Shown one piece after another: positions 24,766 to 38,743 of a DNA stretch of 64,000 nt. The translations under genes and the position numbers were made by a program. The DNA is from Dasyornis broadbenti (lineage: Eukaryota > Chordata > Aves > Passeriformes > Dasyornithidae). Below the pieces are notes generated by a model that saw only the letters and a program-made list of their open reading frames with translations, was not told the DNA's origin and did not search any database. The stretch is from contig VZRN01004719.1 in NCBI GenBank assembly GCA_013397935.1, positions 617,980 through 681,979 of the forward strand, given 5' to 3'. The first letter of the stretch is position 1. Each line of letters starts with the position of its first letter.

Positions 24766-26477
24766 ATGGCTGTGAAACTACCTGATGGTGTAATTAGAGT
24801 GAAAGAAGGCCTGAGAAAAAGAGAAATGAGAGGAGGGTTAAATATAACATCCCCATTTAAAAAAAGACAAAAAAAAGAAAATATGAGCAAAGATGAGTTC
24901 TGGAAGAAGAGGGGAAAGGAAGGGGAGTGTGGGTGTGAGAGAGAGGAGTTTGTCTAAAAGTGAAATGGTACAAATGAGTAGTAGGAGCCCAGGATTTGAC
25001 TGCCATGGAAAAGTGTGTCTAAAGAACACCTCGCTTTGCCCCAAAATAATTTAAGTATAGAGAAAAATGAGAGGAGATGATGAGATGAACATTGTGCTCA
25101 TTAAACTTACATAGATCCAAGGAGAGAGGGTAGAGGAGCCTAGCTGTCTGTATTGATCTGCAGTGGGGTAGGTCCATTGCCTGCAGGTGGAAAGGTTTGG
25201 TGGGCAGCTCCCCTGGGGCAGGACCCTCAAATAACCCCATGGCTTGTTTCCACGTTCTATCGACAGGTTTTCTAATGGGCAAGGAGAGGGCTTCAGAGCT
25301 GCCACTGGGTGGAGAAAGCTCCCACAGGGAGACCAAAAAACCCTCAGAAATATGGTGGAAATGAAGGGAGTGGGAAGTGGTCTTTGAGTAAATACAGTGC
25401 CATCACCTGAACTTAGTGAGAAATTTTCATATTAGTTTTAAGACTTACAGTGTAACAGGGCATCCAGTAAAAATGAGAAAAATAAGAATATATTATCCAT
25501 TGACTTTTTCCCAATTGGAAACTACCCGGAAAAAATAGTGCTAGAAGGAGTGGAAGTGATCAGACCTTGGCAAGGCAGTTACGGATTTGTAAAAGCTCAC
25601 TTTCAAGGTTATACAATTGAAGAGTAAAACAGGAAATCCCTTTACTTTGCAACTTTCGAAAGATGGCATTCAAGTTACATTTAGGATGTGATCCAAGTGC
25701 CATGAAAATTTTTTCCATCAACTTAGATGGATGTTCTAAAACAGGATGTGTTAAATCGTGGGGAATAATAACAGACTCTCAAGTAAATTAACAGAAGATT
25801 CACAACATATTATGAATCACTGTATTAAAGAATCAATTAGAGTCAGCTATTTACATAAAGGCAGAGTAGTAGCAAAAAAAAATTTTGAACTAGAAAAAAT
25901 CGGAACATCTGCTGAAGTTTCCCAAGCTATATTTAATATTGTCTTAGAAAAAGCACCTGGACTGAATGGTGGCTCATCAAAAATTTCTAAGGGTTTCCAG
26001 ACCAAAATCACTTGGATACTTTTGAGAAAAAACAATCATCTGCTAAAGTAAAAGAAAAAACTCACTAATCCTTTTCCTTCCACTGAATTCTGTTGTGGGG
26101 AACTTCCCCATCTTAAACCAGAGCACCTTCTGCTGCCATGAACTAGTTTGCTGGAACCAAGGCCTACCCTTGCATAACAGTACCATTAGCTAACTGTGGG
26201 GTAGACTTTATTATTATAAGGAATATTTTGGATTCAAGCACTCAGCACAGAGGAGAGTCTGAAAAGTGAGCAGACTATGAAAAGTGAGCAGACTTCGGTA
26301 GAAATGCCAGATTTCCTGCCAAGAAATCTACAAAGGGATGGACCTTTTCTTTGGTTGTTAGGTGAATATTCAGGAAAAAAAAATCTGCTTATGAAATTTG
26401 CAGCAAACCTACTGTCTTTTATTTTAGTGAGGAAGAGCGTAAGATACAGGGCTGTCTATGTATGTCTCATGGTGTGA
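24766..26477 (+). pseudogene. Frameshifted, A-rich protein-like remnant of unknown family
   Basis: Several adjoining + strand open frames look more like decayed coding sequence than random intron. The order is: a Lys/Arg/Glu-rich frame with ATG at 24766-24957 (63 codons); a frame with Cys-spaced residues near 24990-25055 interrupted by stops; a 61-codon frame at 25442-25624; a 56-codon frame at 25621-25788; and a 98-codon frame at 25755-26048, which continues after one TAA to 26138. From 25442 on, each frame hands over to the next within about 35 bases, and both shifts are in the same direction. A 66-codon ATG frame follows at 26277-26477 with a hydrophobic stretch near its middle. Codons are strongly A-rich, unlike the flanks. 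I recognise no family. A decayed endogenous viral or transposon gene is possible, but so is chance. No flanking LTRs or target-site repeats were seen. Confidence 0.25.
26260..26295. repeat. 18-base tandem duplication
   Basis: tgaaaagtgagcagact is present at 26260 and again at 26278, two adjacent copies differing only at the last base of the unit. It brackets the start of the last open frame in the A-rich remnant; the second copy supplies its ATG. Confidence 0.85.
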
Positions 26478-29400
26478 GTTGAGACCCAAGAAACATTTGG
26501 TCAACCAGCCAGAGGTCAGCCAGGCATATACCTGATGTTTCAGGGCTATTTTTATGGTTTCTCTGATGATAAAATCTAGATTTCTGAAGCGACCAACACA
26601 ATTTCTCTGCTGTCAGTTAAGACCCTGCTTCAGGGAGAAGCTGGCAGATGTTTGTGACGCCAGATGAGGCTGTATCATGCTTTCTGTCGTGCATGGTCCC
26701 CTGAGGGATGTGGCCACCACCTCCCATTGCCTATTTTTGGAAAAATGTCAATGTTCAGAAAGTTGTCTGAAGACAGATTTACATTTCATATGACAAATCT
26801 TCACTGGGGGGAAGCACCACTGAAGGGGGGAAAACCCCACATCTTGTGACAATAAAATGATTGTAAGAATTCTTTGCTAAGATGTCTAGCTGGGAATATT
26901 TCTCATAATATGGAAAAGATCTCTCGATTCTGCATTGGTGCTGCAAAATGAAAATCTTAAGAATGGGAGCACTTACCTTTGATGGAGGCAACTGGAGTAA
27001 GTCAGCATAGATCCATCTAGATGTAGTGCAGCTGCACTGATTCCTATCTGTTCGGACGCAAAACCAATTTATTTAAGAGTGAACATACTAGCTGCAGGGA
27101 CGATTCTTCTAGCTACATCTTTGCTTGAGATTACCCTGCTTTTAAGTAGTAACAGACATTTCTATGTATCTTTTTCTTTTTCTTTGCAGACTTCTATCAT
27201 GTATCTGTGTCTCACATGCCAGTGGAAATCAGGAAAGGAAATTAATTTGTATTAATGGACTTCATAAACTTCATGATTTACCAGTAATGAAATCCGGGTT
27301 TGCAGAATGAGAAATAATAGAGCTTTTCCAAAATATCTTAATCCTTGGCTATGATTAGTGGCATAAAACGAACCATTCTTTCCTATGTGTCTAAAGTCCA
27401 AGTTGTGCTCCATGTGATATTCTTTCCAGTCTCATGTCAGTAAATAATTGCCATGCTGCTCTTTAGTCTGTCTCTGACCTTCACTATGCTCGCTTTTCTT
27501 GAACAAAAGTTGGGAGCTGTTGCAGATTGATCTCCTACTGTGATGTGATCTAGTCTAGTGTGAAAGGAAAGCTCGTTAATCCTACTCCCAAATTCCTTAC
27601 CCAGTTTGCTATAAACGTACTGCTCTATAAGCATACGTAATACAGCACAGCCATAACAGTGCTTAAAATGGGATTAGGCGATTCCTCATATTTTCTAACT
27701 ACTTCTACTTTTGCAGGAATACAAATTCATTCTCTTTGTATTGTCGGGGGGACTTAAAAAAAAAAGTGGTTTAGCTAGTTTCAGTTTTATGATTTTATGC
27801 CAGAACATTGTCTAGTCTGTCTAATCTTGGCCAGTTTGTGTAATTACCTGAATATGAACCAAATATGGTTCATATCTTAAGGAGTCTCTTTTGTGGATGG
27901 GAAGAACCAAATAGCTTGACATGATCTTGTTTTACGAATTAAAAATTGGCAGCTGAGCTGTGTACTCAAGCAAAGCAAGGATTTTTAGTCCTAGAGCAGT
28001 GGTTTAAAATCTAGAAAAGAAAAACTATGTGCTGTTACTAAAACCCTGTGCATGGTTTTCCAGTATTCCCTAGTAAGTGGGTAGGGCTGTAGGATCAAAC
28101 TGTACCCATATGCATATGCACTAAAACCAACACACTGAAGTAAACACATAGATGTGCTTGTCCTGTTTGAGTGGTGGAAATCAGAAGTAAGTCTGCTGAC
28201 ATCAAGGAAGCCTTGCATCCTTCCAGCAGAATAAGAGAACAGATCTACTTGCCTCTTTTGCATATCCACATTAAAACATTTCCAGTGATCTTTTGGGAAT
28301 AATGAACAAAATAGAATGTTTGCAATACAGTGACTGATACATTTTCCTGCCAAGCTATCAGACCAGTACATTGAGCATTTGTAGCCCACCTTTGCATATG
28401 TCTGTCTGTGTTTAATAAGAACTTGATGCAGAGCTCATTGAAGTAAATGGGAATTCTTCCACTGTCTCCTGTGCTCTTTGGATCAGGCTCCAATTCACAA
28501 TCACAATAATCTATCATTTAATGCTCTTTTAAAAGGTCCTATGCTGAAAAGAAATAATGCATGAAAATCTCTAATATTGGGTGAAAATTTCAGGACCCAA
28601 AAGTTGATGCAGACGCAAGTTATAGTTCCCAGAGTAACTGCAGAATTACATTAATATGTTAATGTAAATGGCACTTACAATAATCTGAAATATTGCCTGT
28701 ATTTCACATATTGTGTGACTGACTGGCTGTGTTTCAGGAACACTCACTTTGGTTGTTTGGATGTGCTGATATTTAAAGTAACATTTCTGTTGTTTGCAAG
28801 GGATTTCACGGACATCTCAGTGTGTTCTTTTACATTGAATGGTGCCTAAGTATATTTTGTATGAGTGCACCATATCTGTTTTTGTCCCCCTTTATGCCAA
28901 TAGGACAGAGATATTCTTCTCCTGGAGTAGCTCTCATACAAATATGTAAGGTCCCTTTGTTGGACCGTTTTGGAAGTCTCTTGGGTGTCTGTACTCGTTC
29001 ATGTGTCTGTAATGAGACAATGACAACACTGCACCATGTGTTCCCCATGGAAAACAGGGTAATTTCAACAATTTTCCATTTTCTGTGATGTTTTTCTCCA
29101 AAGAGGGGGCCTTCTTTATGTGTATAAAGACTTCTGTTGCAGCTCTCCATAGATAGCCATGCCAAAGACAAAGCATGAGAGCTTTTAGGGCAGAACATTC
29201 ATCCTAACTTATCTGGCCCTCAGAGACATTAGCTAATCGAGGCACGATACTCCATACAATAGGACAAGTGCTGTAAAGCTACCTCCGTTATCCCAGCAAA
29301 CATAAAGACTTATCATTCCCATGGCCATTTTACAGGATTTGTTTTCTTCTGACAACAACATCCACAGCCTACAGTGCTATCAACTCCAGCAATGAATCTG

Positions 29401-30066
29401 ATGCTGGCTCTCTGTGTTATCGTCTCCCTAATAAGTGTCCTTTTTTTCTACTTTTCTTTTTTCTTTCCCACCCCATTTGTGAGAATTTCTCCCCTGGAGC
29501 TCTTCTCTATCAGGTCCCTGCAGCTGCTGTTATTTTAGATATGGCAGGAAGTAGGTACCGGAAAACAGCGAGAGCTCACAGCACTCAGAAAAATCTAGAA
29601 ATTCCTCTGATTTACCCCAGGCTCTGGCTCCAATCAAAGCTGGTTGAAAAAAGAAAATGAAAAGGGAGAGGGGGGGATGTTGGCGGAGGGAAAGGCCCAA
29701 GAAGACAACAGCGTCTGGGCTGTGTGTGTTAGGAAGGAGATTTTCAGCCATCACCTCCTGTGGGGTACTGGGGGGATACTCCACACAGCCATGTGGGATG
29801 GGGAGTACTTGGCTGGGAGCAGCATTCCATGGCAGAGATGGGGCCGGCACCCTCTCCAACAGCCGAGAAAACCCTTTCTTGCCTCCCCAGGGACATGTGT
29901 TTCTCATCCCTTTTTCACGTTCTCCCCCGCACATGTCCAGGGTGCACCTGAAGCAGATCAGCTTCCCTGGCCGTCCGGCAGCTCCTGTAAATGCTTTTAG
30001 CAGCACTTACCAAGGGGCGCCAGCCAAAGACACTGGTGGAAAGTCACTGGAGCAGGAAACTTACAT

Positions 30067-30120
30067 CACTACTACTATTATTATTATTATTATTACTACC
30101 ACTATTATTTTTATTATAAT
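30067..30120. repeat. ATT/ACT trinucleotide microsatellite
   Basis: An imperfect run of act and att units, continuing as 'ttattataat'. It produces an artefactual Thr/Ile run in an overlapping open frame. Confidence 0.85.
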
Positions 30121-33100
30121 TTTACAGCTCAGACGGGATACTTCTTAATCTGCTCAGCAAAGACATTTTTAGTCCTTCTGAGTACCTTTTAAATCAGGCT
30201 GACTTTGGAGATGACTTCTGAAAGAAAAGAAACTAAAGAAAAACACCTCCAAATCCTTCGTTCAGCAAGCAGTTTAGAAACAAAGACACCACCACCCCCA
30301 CGCACAAAGGTGTACACAGAAAAATTACTACCTTTAGTACTGGTTTTAATAAACTGTCCTCTTTGACACAGCAGATAAGGAGGAAGATGTCCACCCACAG
30401 ACATCTCACACTATTAGCAAACTGGTTAACATCTGTAAATGTTTTAGGGAAAGAAATTACACTTTGAGACATTTCTTTTTTAATTACAGGCTCCAGATGA
30501 GATTTGTTAGAGCAGGGAAATGTATCCCATAGCGACTGATGTCAATAGCAAGCAGTCCCTAAAGCCAGCCAGGATTGGGAAAGCCATGCTGTTTGCTGCT
30601 CTTGGCGCTGCTCCCTGCTTTCACAATGTCAAAGTTAGAACCGCCTTTATATGCACTTTCCATTTTTTTTTCCACAGTAGCTGTTGCCAGCAAGCTGTAA
30701 ACTACCGTATATCACTCAGATTTAAGAATCTAAACTTTAAAACAAATTAAACTCTTGTTGACATTGTAGTAAAAATCAGAATTGAACTGAACAGCTCAGT
30801 AAAACTGCACTTCAATTATTTTATGGATTTAAGATTGTTTTCTAGGATTCCCAGACTCCCAATACAGTGAAGTTATTTCCTCTTGGCAGATGTCTGGAAA
30901 AAAAAAAATTCATTGAATGGATAAAATTATGTGGCAGACACTAGGTTGAAGCCTAAAGGGAGGAAATGGTGTCTCCCCAGCACCTGTAAATATTTGCTCT
31001 GTGTCTTGACCAGGAGAGCCTTTCATCCATGCTTTGAAAAAAAATTGTCAAGGTTTTTATTTTGTGAGTTTTTAAGAAAATAGAATTTTCATCTGTCAAA
31101 ACCCAGTTTCTAACTAGGTGTTTATGTGGGTTTGAACGAGAACAGCAAACACAGATCTGACCCACCCTTCAGAACCACATCCAAGTGCAGGTAAATGCAT
31201 GCATCACACCAGTGCTCTCAGTCCCTGGCCTCTGCTTATCTTTCATTTCCCTACTTAGCAGTTAATGTTGGGTATTCTTTTTATAATTCTTTCTTCTTTT
31301 TTTCCTATTCTGTAAAATGGAAAGAAGGGTTTCCATCTGATTAATTGCCAGGTTTCCATTCTTTTTAATGTTTCCTCTGAAAACAGTTTGGAATGAAAGT
31401 ATTTCAGAAATGTGTGTAGACGGAAGCTACTGGAGATAATAATTTGTTTCATGGAACTATGTTTTACAAAAGGTGTGGTGCACCAGAAGGGCTGTTGTAT
31501 GGAGCAAACAACAATCAATTTGCGCAGCCTTTCATCAAAACCTTTGTTGCACTTATTTTATCTCATCAGTGGAATGTCCTTGATGTCCCCAAAGCCTCAG
31601 CCTGAAAAGCCTTTGGTTCGCAGGGTCTTCAGCTAGAGATGACCCTTGCTGAGTTGCTCTTGTCACAAGGATGCTTCTGAAGAGAAAGCCAGATGTTGTG
31701 CATCTGCATGCCCACAGCTGGGTCCTGTGGTTTGCATGCCCTGGCTGAGTAACCCATGGAGTGGGGACCTGCCAGCCCCTTCAAGCACTGTGTAGTGGTG
31801 TGGATTTTCCAAAGCTGCTGTGTTAGGCTCTGTGCATTTACTTCCTGCTCTGAATTGGCTGATTTGACCTGACTGCATCTCATGAAAGCAGACAGTTTTC
31901 TTCATTGTAGCATTAATAAATTTTTTAAAGCTCCTCTTGAATTACTGTTAAAGTTCTTCCACTCATTTTGTTGCCTGGAGCAAGACAACCTCTCAAAAGC
32001 GCAGGCCAACTCCTGCTGGAGTTTGGATGTGCTGTGAGATCACAGGCCATGGAAGCACCCTGTCATTTCTCAGCTATTGAGAAGCAAGGGTTTTGAAGTC
32101 CAGGTACGCAGAAAGAGACAGAAAATAAACCTGTTGCACACTGTGAGTGGTTGTTTGAAAAGAGTAATGCAAACATTTTGAATAAAATTTCAGGTCCTTA
32201 AGTGTGTTTGAGAGATGAGTGTTGTACACCTGCTCTCAAGTGCCTTTTTCCGAGTTCTCTAGTGCTGGCTGCAGATTTACAGTGCTTCGTTCTTGGGGCA
32301 GAATAAATTTCCTCTCTGGTGGAGAGTGCTGAGCGTCAGCAGGGTTCTTGTGTTAAGCACTGAGCTGCAAGGGGGAAGGTTTTGTCTTGCCTGGGAGCCC
32401 AGCTGTGATTCTTACTGAATTCTTGCAACTGTGTGTGGTGTTTTTACTGTTGACATTGCTCTGTCAGTCCAGCCTGAGCTGGAGCCATTCTGCAGCTAGG
32501 CACAGCATGTGGGAGAGGGGAAAAGAGAAAGAGACATTTTGCCGTGTTTGCAGCTCTGTCACACTGGGACCACGTACAAATAAGAGTATTCTTCCAGCTG
32601 CTATAATTTGAGGTTCCTGCTGTAGGTGGTTTTAGCATCCAAGGAGTACTGGAATCCAGGAACAGTCTGGGTGCAGTGGTTTCCACAGCCACAACTCCAC
32701 ACTGGGGACAGCTCCTACTAATACTCAGCTGGGGGTTTCCACACCATGGCCAAGCTGCATTGGTATGTCTCCAGTGTAAGTCTACTTAAATCAGCCTTTG
32801 GATCAAACCTTCCCAGACAAACTGGATGGGAGTTTTGTTATGAAACGGTATTTCCCTAGTTAGTGTGGTGCAAAGCCAACGCAAGAGTGTCATTAAGTGC
32901 TGCCAGTGCTCTTGTCCAAGGAGCTGTGACGAAGAGGACATGCACTCATCTTTGAACTGCAGTGTTCTGCAGCAACAGATGCTGCCATGGTTGAAACAAA
33001 ATCCTGTGGCATTATGTACAGCTCACATTATGGTGGTGACCAGGTCATCATGCCAAAAGCAAATTTATTGCATGACAACTTTTTATTGCGTCCATTTTTT

Positions 33101-36100
33101 TGCAGGCTGTTTGCAGCCACCAGCTTAGGTTCCCAGAGCCAGCCCCGCTTCTGTGCCCACTGCTGGAGATTAGCAGCTGTGTTCCATCACCTAAGGATTT
33201 CCCCCAGCTAGCATGACCTTTCCCAGCCTAGTCCCCAGCAGGCTCATAGGTGGATTTCTTTTCCCTTATCAAACACATAAAAATTTTATTATCCCCACCC
33301 AGCCTTTCTCTTCCATTCAGCAGCAGCATGTGGCCACTCACTGAGTCACCTCATGGCCATGGTTTTATCTGACTGAGCAAAACCCCTGTGAATTAGAGGT
33401 TACCAAACAAGGCTCAGCCTTCACACAGGCAAGGTGCAGATGTGTCCCAGCAGTGGCCACCCCCTGTGCCATAGGCACATTGAGTGTGGTCTGCACAGTG
33501 GTATCCTCCTGTTGGCCCTGCCTAGGTGTCCTCTTTGCTGGGTGATGTGAATAATGGCACTAATCTTTTCTGTTTGGCATGCACTTTGCTGATGAAAAGG
33601 GCTATAAAGGAAAGAGGTGTTGATGATGGTAATGATAGCAGGGCAAGTAGGATCCATTAAAAAAAAAAAATTACAACCAAACCCTTCTTGCTCAGAAAAA
33701 GATCATATAGACCCTGTTTTAACCTATCTCCAGGACACTTCCATTGTTGAGACCATGTTACTCCTGCTCAAGTCCATCAGACTTTGAGGCTGGTTGGGTG
33801 GAAGAAGAGCCAAGTCTCTTGGCCATTCTCTACCCATGGAAAGAAAAGGGCACTCAGTAAATACTGATGTGTGACCTAAGGTACTTCTTTGTTTCCTCCA
33901 TTCATTGTTTCTTTGCTTTATTTGATATGCCCAGCTGCACACAAGCTGGTTTTTTTATGAACAGCAGTGCAAGGTGGCTCATTTTGGAGGATTCCAGAGG
34001 ATCACTAGGGGCCACACTATTATTACACAAAGTCGATTAAAGAGCATACATGCACATCCCATTGATTTGATTTAGAACTAACAAAAGCTTCAGTAATGTG
34101 CAATTACAAGAAACTTAATGACCCCTTTATATTGAATGCAACTTCTGTGGCACCTAATATGCTTTGATGAATTGCTCATTATGTGCAATGTTGGAAAAGC
34201 TTCTAAAAAGATTAATAATTGTATAATCGATAGAGAAATTCAGTTTTATTTGGCTTTTTTTTAAACTCTGAAATCAGTAAGCCATAGAAATCATGGACTT
34301 TCTCTTGCTCCTTTTTTCTCTCCTGTACCCCCAGAATTATTTTTTTCTAAATCCAATCTGTTACTTTTCCAGCACATGGAGAAAAGCCCTTTCTTGTGTT
34401 ATATAGAAAGGTCTGGCCTGATACAGATGGCCATGTGAGGTCCTAAAGGTTGGTGTCAGCTGCCCACAGAAATCACCAGTGCTCGGCTGGATGCCTGCAC
34501 ATGGGATGCTCCTTTGGCAGGCCATGAAGTGTCCAAGTAGCAGCCTTCAGCATTGGACTTTGTGACATGGTTCAGTCCCACTCTCCCTGTCCCATTCAAT
34601 GCTGGTAAACCTTGGGAGATGCCAGCCCTTGGGGCCATCAGGTGGGCTTTAATCTTTCACTTCTAACCATAGGATGCTTTGAGAGTCTTGTATTTCAAGT
34701 GTTATCCATGCTACAGTTGATAGCTACTTGTGAGGTACAGCAGACCCTGAGGGATGGGATCAGGAATATGAGAGTAAAAAGACGAAAAAAGGAAGTTTCA
34801 TTTCGCTTACATTCAGGATTTAACACTGCCAGAGACATCTGGAAGCTAGAAAAACAGGCAAATGCAGAATTGCTTAAAATTTGTTTCAATTTTGAATCCA
34901 ATCTCATCACACTTCAGGACATGATTCATGAGTTGTGAGTGCTGGGGTCTGACAGCACTGTTTCACTGTTGGGCACTAGACTGAAAAGGAGAACTCTTCA
35001 CCAGGATCAATTTGCATTACTGTATTGCTTGTGACAGGGGCACATTTCTGTTGTCTATGGCAAAAGGGGTGTGTGGTCTTCCTCACTCCTTCTGAAGTGA
35101 TACCCACAAAGCTTCCAGCAGCATCGGCCTCAGGTTTTGGCTGCCTTAGGTAGCATTAGTGTAGTTTGTCTGTCATGTGGAAATTTTGTGTAAGACGTAA
35201 AATATGTCTGGTTTGTTTCCCTTACAGATGCTCTCAGGAACGTAAACACATCATTTTGGTTTAAATGTGGTTTATTTGTTCGTTGCCCAGCCTTACCCTC
35301 ACACGTGTGTGTATGTGTGTGTCAGATGAGGCTTGCATCATACTGGGGCTGATCCTGCAGCCTCTGCCCAGCCCCAGGCAAGGTTGGCCTCAGTGAGGGC
35401 TACCTGAAATTCCTGTTGAGTCTCTGATTCATCGGTAAAAAGGGCAAATCAGATTGAGTGCTGCCATACTCAGACTGAGAGTAAAAACAAGCTGAAGTTT
35501 AGACTCCAGTGTGTTGGAAATCACTGCAGCTCTGCTGATTCCTGTGCTGATTTCCAGCAGCTGGGGAATTCATCTCTAAGCATTTACAGAGCAAGAGGCG
35601 CAGGGTGTTTCCAGGGCTGCATATGGGATGGAAGAAAAAAATCGAAACCCAGAAATTTTGGTGCGATAGGATGGGACTCATTTAGTCTGGGCACCTATTC
35701 AAGAGCCCCAGTTAAATTGCTGCTACACAGTGCTGTCATCACACTACAAGGAACCTTTCCCATTAGCCCTCTGCAGCGCAGCCACCCTGGGAGACTTGGA
35801 GTTGTTGAGCTAAATAAGGCAGAGGGTAGAGCAGGTAGGAAAAGGACTCCATGTTAATGGCTGTCATGCACAACAATGCCATCCATCGTGCCAAGCTGAC
35901 GTTCTTATGGGAGGATCATGTTTTATTAAAACCTGTTACTTGTTGTCACTCACTTGCTCCACTGTCCTATTCGGTGTCTCCAAAAATAGCATGCCCTGTG
36001 GTAGTGGCTTATTATGATTAAACAGATAAAAATAAGTTTAAGGTTTAAACACATCCAGGACACCTGAGGTAATACAAGATCTGACTTCTTTATGGAAAGT

Positions 36101-38128
36101 GTGAAGTTATATTTTCCATTGCTTCACAAGACTTGTTTTGTTTGGTTTTTAATTCAGTAAGCTTTATTGTGATCTATAGTTTTGCATTACAGTCTGGCAC
36201 CTCAGGAATTTTTATCACTGTTTTCTGATGTTTTGTCTTACTCACAGGACAATACTTACTAGCTTTGAAACGGGAGTTGCTGTAAGAAAAACCTATTATT
36301 TTTTCAGTGATTTGAATAATAATTCCATGCTGGTTGTTGCAGCTTATGTATGTCAGAAAGAAGTGATGCTTATGAATAGTGAGGAAGTAGGTACCCTGAT
36401 ATAAACTAGAATTTTAGTCACAGGACTGAGTTTATACCAGGAGCTTAACTTTTTTAGTCACTGTATATGCATCTATATTTAGCCATTTTTCTCTTAAAAT
36501 AAAATCTGTACATGGAGATAAGGAAAAAAAAACTTTCCTCCTGTATTTCTGCTTCCTCTGCATTCATTTGCAACTTTGAATTCCTCTTCAGTGCTGCTAA
36601 TATGTGGCATTTCATCTGAAATGAAGGGCATATGAGAGCACAGAAGCCTGATGGAGCAAGATATGGCATCACTGCTGGTGGAAAAATCCAAGAGCAACAA
36701 TTATAGGCAGCAAAGTGAACGTCATACTACAAAGCATTACTACAGGTAGTGTGGTGTCCGCGTCAAACTCATGTAGTCACTCCAGAGCTATGTGTCCCGG
36801 GCTTTCTTTGTGTGCTGAATAGTGACAGCAGAAATTCAGAGCGCTTGTGGGTACATCCACGCTGTGTAATGAGGTGTGTGGAGACATCCCTGACCTGGGT
36901 GTCACTGTAATTTTACCCATGTAAGGCTTGACCTGAGCTAGTGAGTGAGTTCTGCCAGAAGGCACAAACAGTGAGCCAAACCAAGGCAGTTTTGCTTTTA
37001 GGATGGCTACTCGTTTCTGGGGGTTGCTCAAACCTTCCAGAGCTTCTGGAGGCTGTGACACAGAAGCTGTGCAGTCTGACCCGTGTCCAACACGGTCCAA
37101 ATGAGGTCTCCAGTCACGGCACCGCACTGCTTGGGCAGTTACACCCATCTGGAAGATGAAGCATTATTGTCCAGACATGGCAGAATCGGAGCGTGATTTA
37201 CCGCAGGCTTTCACACATGTAGCTTGAAAGATGCAGCTGGTATCACTTGTATTTTCCACGCCATGTGAACCAGTCAGAGCAGGCTGCTTGTGTTCATTCT
37301 CATCAAGAGAACGTCACGGCATCTCAGCCTCTTGTCTTCGATTCTGCCCTGGGATAGAGGCAGTGGTCCCCAGCAGACACAGGTGGACATGAAGTAACGA
37401 GCAAAGGTTGGTAGGTCAGCTGTGGATGGAGACTTCATGTGACCCTGCATGCCTGGATGTCTTGGGACATGCCATGTGGCACTTTCTATTGATAAGGAAA
37501 CCAAGAACCATCCTGAAGGAGCTGAGTTGATGCCATCACTATTTACAGGGGAACAGGACCTTGTAAACCGCAAGGTGTTGGCTCGGTGCAAAACCTCTGA
37601 GTGCCCTTTTGCTTGGACTCTATCACACCTCTCTGTCTATTAAAAAAGAGTGGCAGGGAGAGCCACAAAGCTCATTTGTGGAAGAGTGCATTGTAAAGGG
37701 GCACAATAGTACATACAACCTAGAGTTCTGCTACTCAGTCTCCTTGTGCAGGTCTTTTTGGCCGCCTTCTGATGTGGATTGAAGTCATTGGAGCAATGGT
37801 CTTTGACTTCCACATGTGTGGCAAGACAGCAGCTTAACTCAGCCAGAAACTGGAGATTAAATGTTACTGCTTGCAAAGGGAAAAGGGATGGGGTGTGTTT
37901 TCAAACTGATACGGTTCACCCACAAAACTGTAGACTCAGCTCTTTATAATATTGAGTTTGACCATGGCTCTCAGCTCACTTCCCATTTTTTCAGACTCTT
38001 GAGGGACATTCTCCTTTAGGAGTATGAAGTCTTCCAAACTCTCTTATTTGTATCCCCAAAAAGCTCCCTAGTTGAGGAAACCCTGTACATGTGCCCTCTC
38101 CCTACTCCCTGCACCACTGACCTTGTAA

Positions 38129-38743
38129 CTTCTCTGCTCTGAGCAGGATCAGTGTCTGAGCTGGAAGGCAGAACTTTGTCCCAGAAAAACAGGTATTTTA
38201 TTAAAACAAAAGGCCCCATTGTTATCCATATTAGTAGTCAGATGCAAGGAAAGCAGAAATCTGCAGAAATTTAAAGTTTTGCTGGTTGATGGAATCCATG
38301 TACAGCCACCAAATGTTAAAAATATTACATTTCCTATGAAGTTCGCATCTATATATGGAACCCACATTTGTACAGATATATCTGGTTGTCCTATTCCATG
38401 CAGGAACCCAAACTGGTGCATTGGTACGACACTGATTTTGCTAATTAGTAAAGCAGAAATTTCCATTGCAAGGGCATTTCAAAGCAAAATTAAATATAAG
38501 AGGAAAAAACTCCTTATTAAACTAAAATGTGGTGTAACAGCTCACCACATCCTGCTACTGTGGCATCTGCTGTTTAGCAAAGGAAAGGTTCCTCTTTCAG
38601 AAGCCTTGACAGGTAGAGAGGTCACGTGTCACCTGCATTTCTCAGCATTATTATTTTTTGACTTTTCTGTCAGTGGAAAAGCTGAACATGACAATGGAAA
38701 ATACCAGTGGAGAGAAGGCATTGTGGGGAACTGTAGGTGTTAG
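38129..38743 (+). other. Unexplained 205-codon open frame in the last intron
   Basis: The frame is open from just after TAA at 38126 to the stop codon ending at 38743. The first usable starts are TTG at 38219 or internal ATGs (for example at 38337). The product would have no signal peptide, domain or repeat that I recognise; it has scattered Cys and a Lys-rich middle. A 105-codon antisense frame overlaps it. No splice sites with matching phase to NFATC1 are evident. At this base composition a frame this long is uncommon but could occur by chance in 64 kb. I would not annotate it as a gene. Confidence 0.1.

Noticed and set aside
27991..28389. 132-codon minus-strand frame, with a 122-codon neighbour at 28830-29198
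   Set aside because: Length is within chance for this composition, there is no recognisable domain, and no promoter or poly-A context was seen.
29530..30148. Overlapping long frames on both strands (158 codons minus, 163 codons plus)
   Set aside because: G/C-rich stretch with few stops in any frame. The + frame ends in the ATT microsatellite, and no protein family resemblance was seen.
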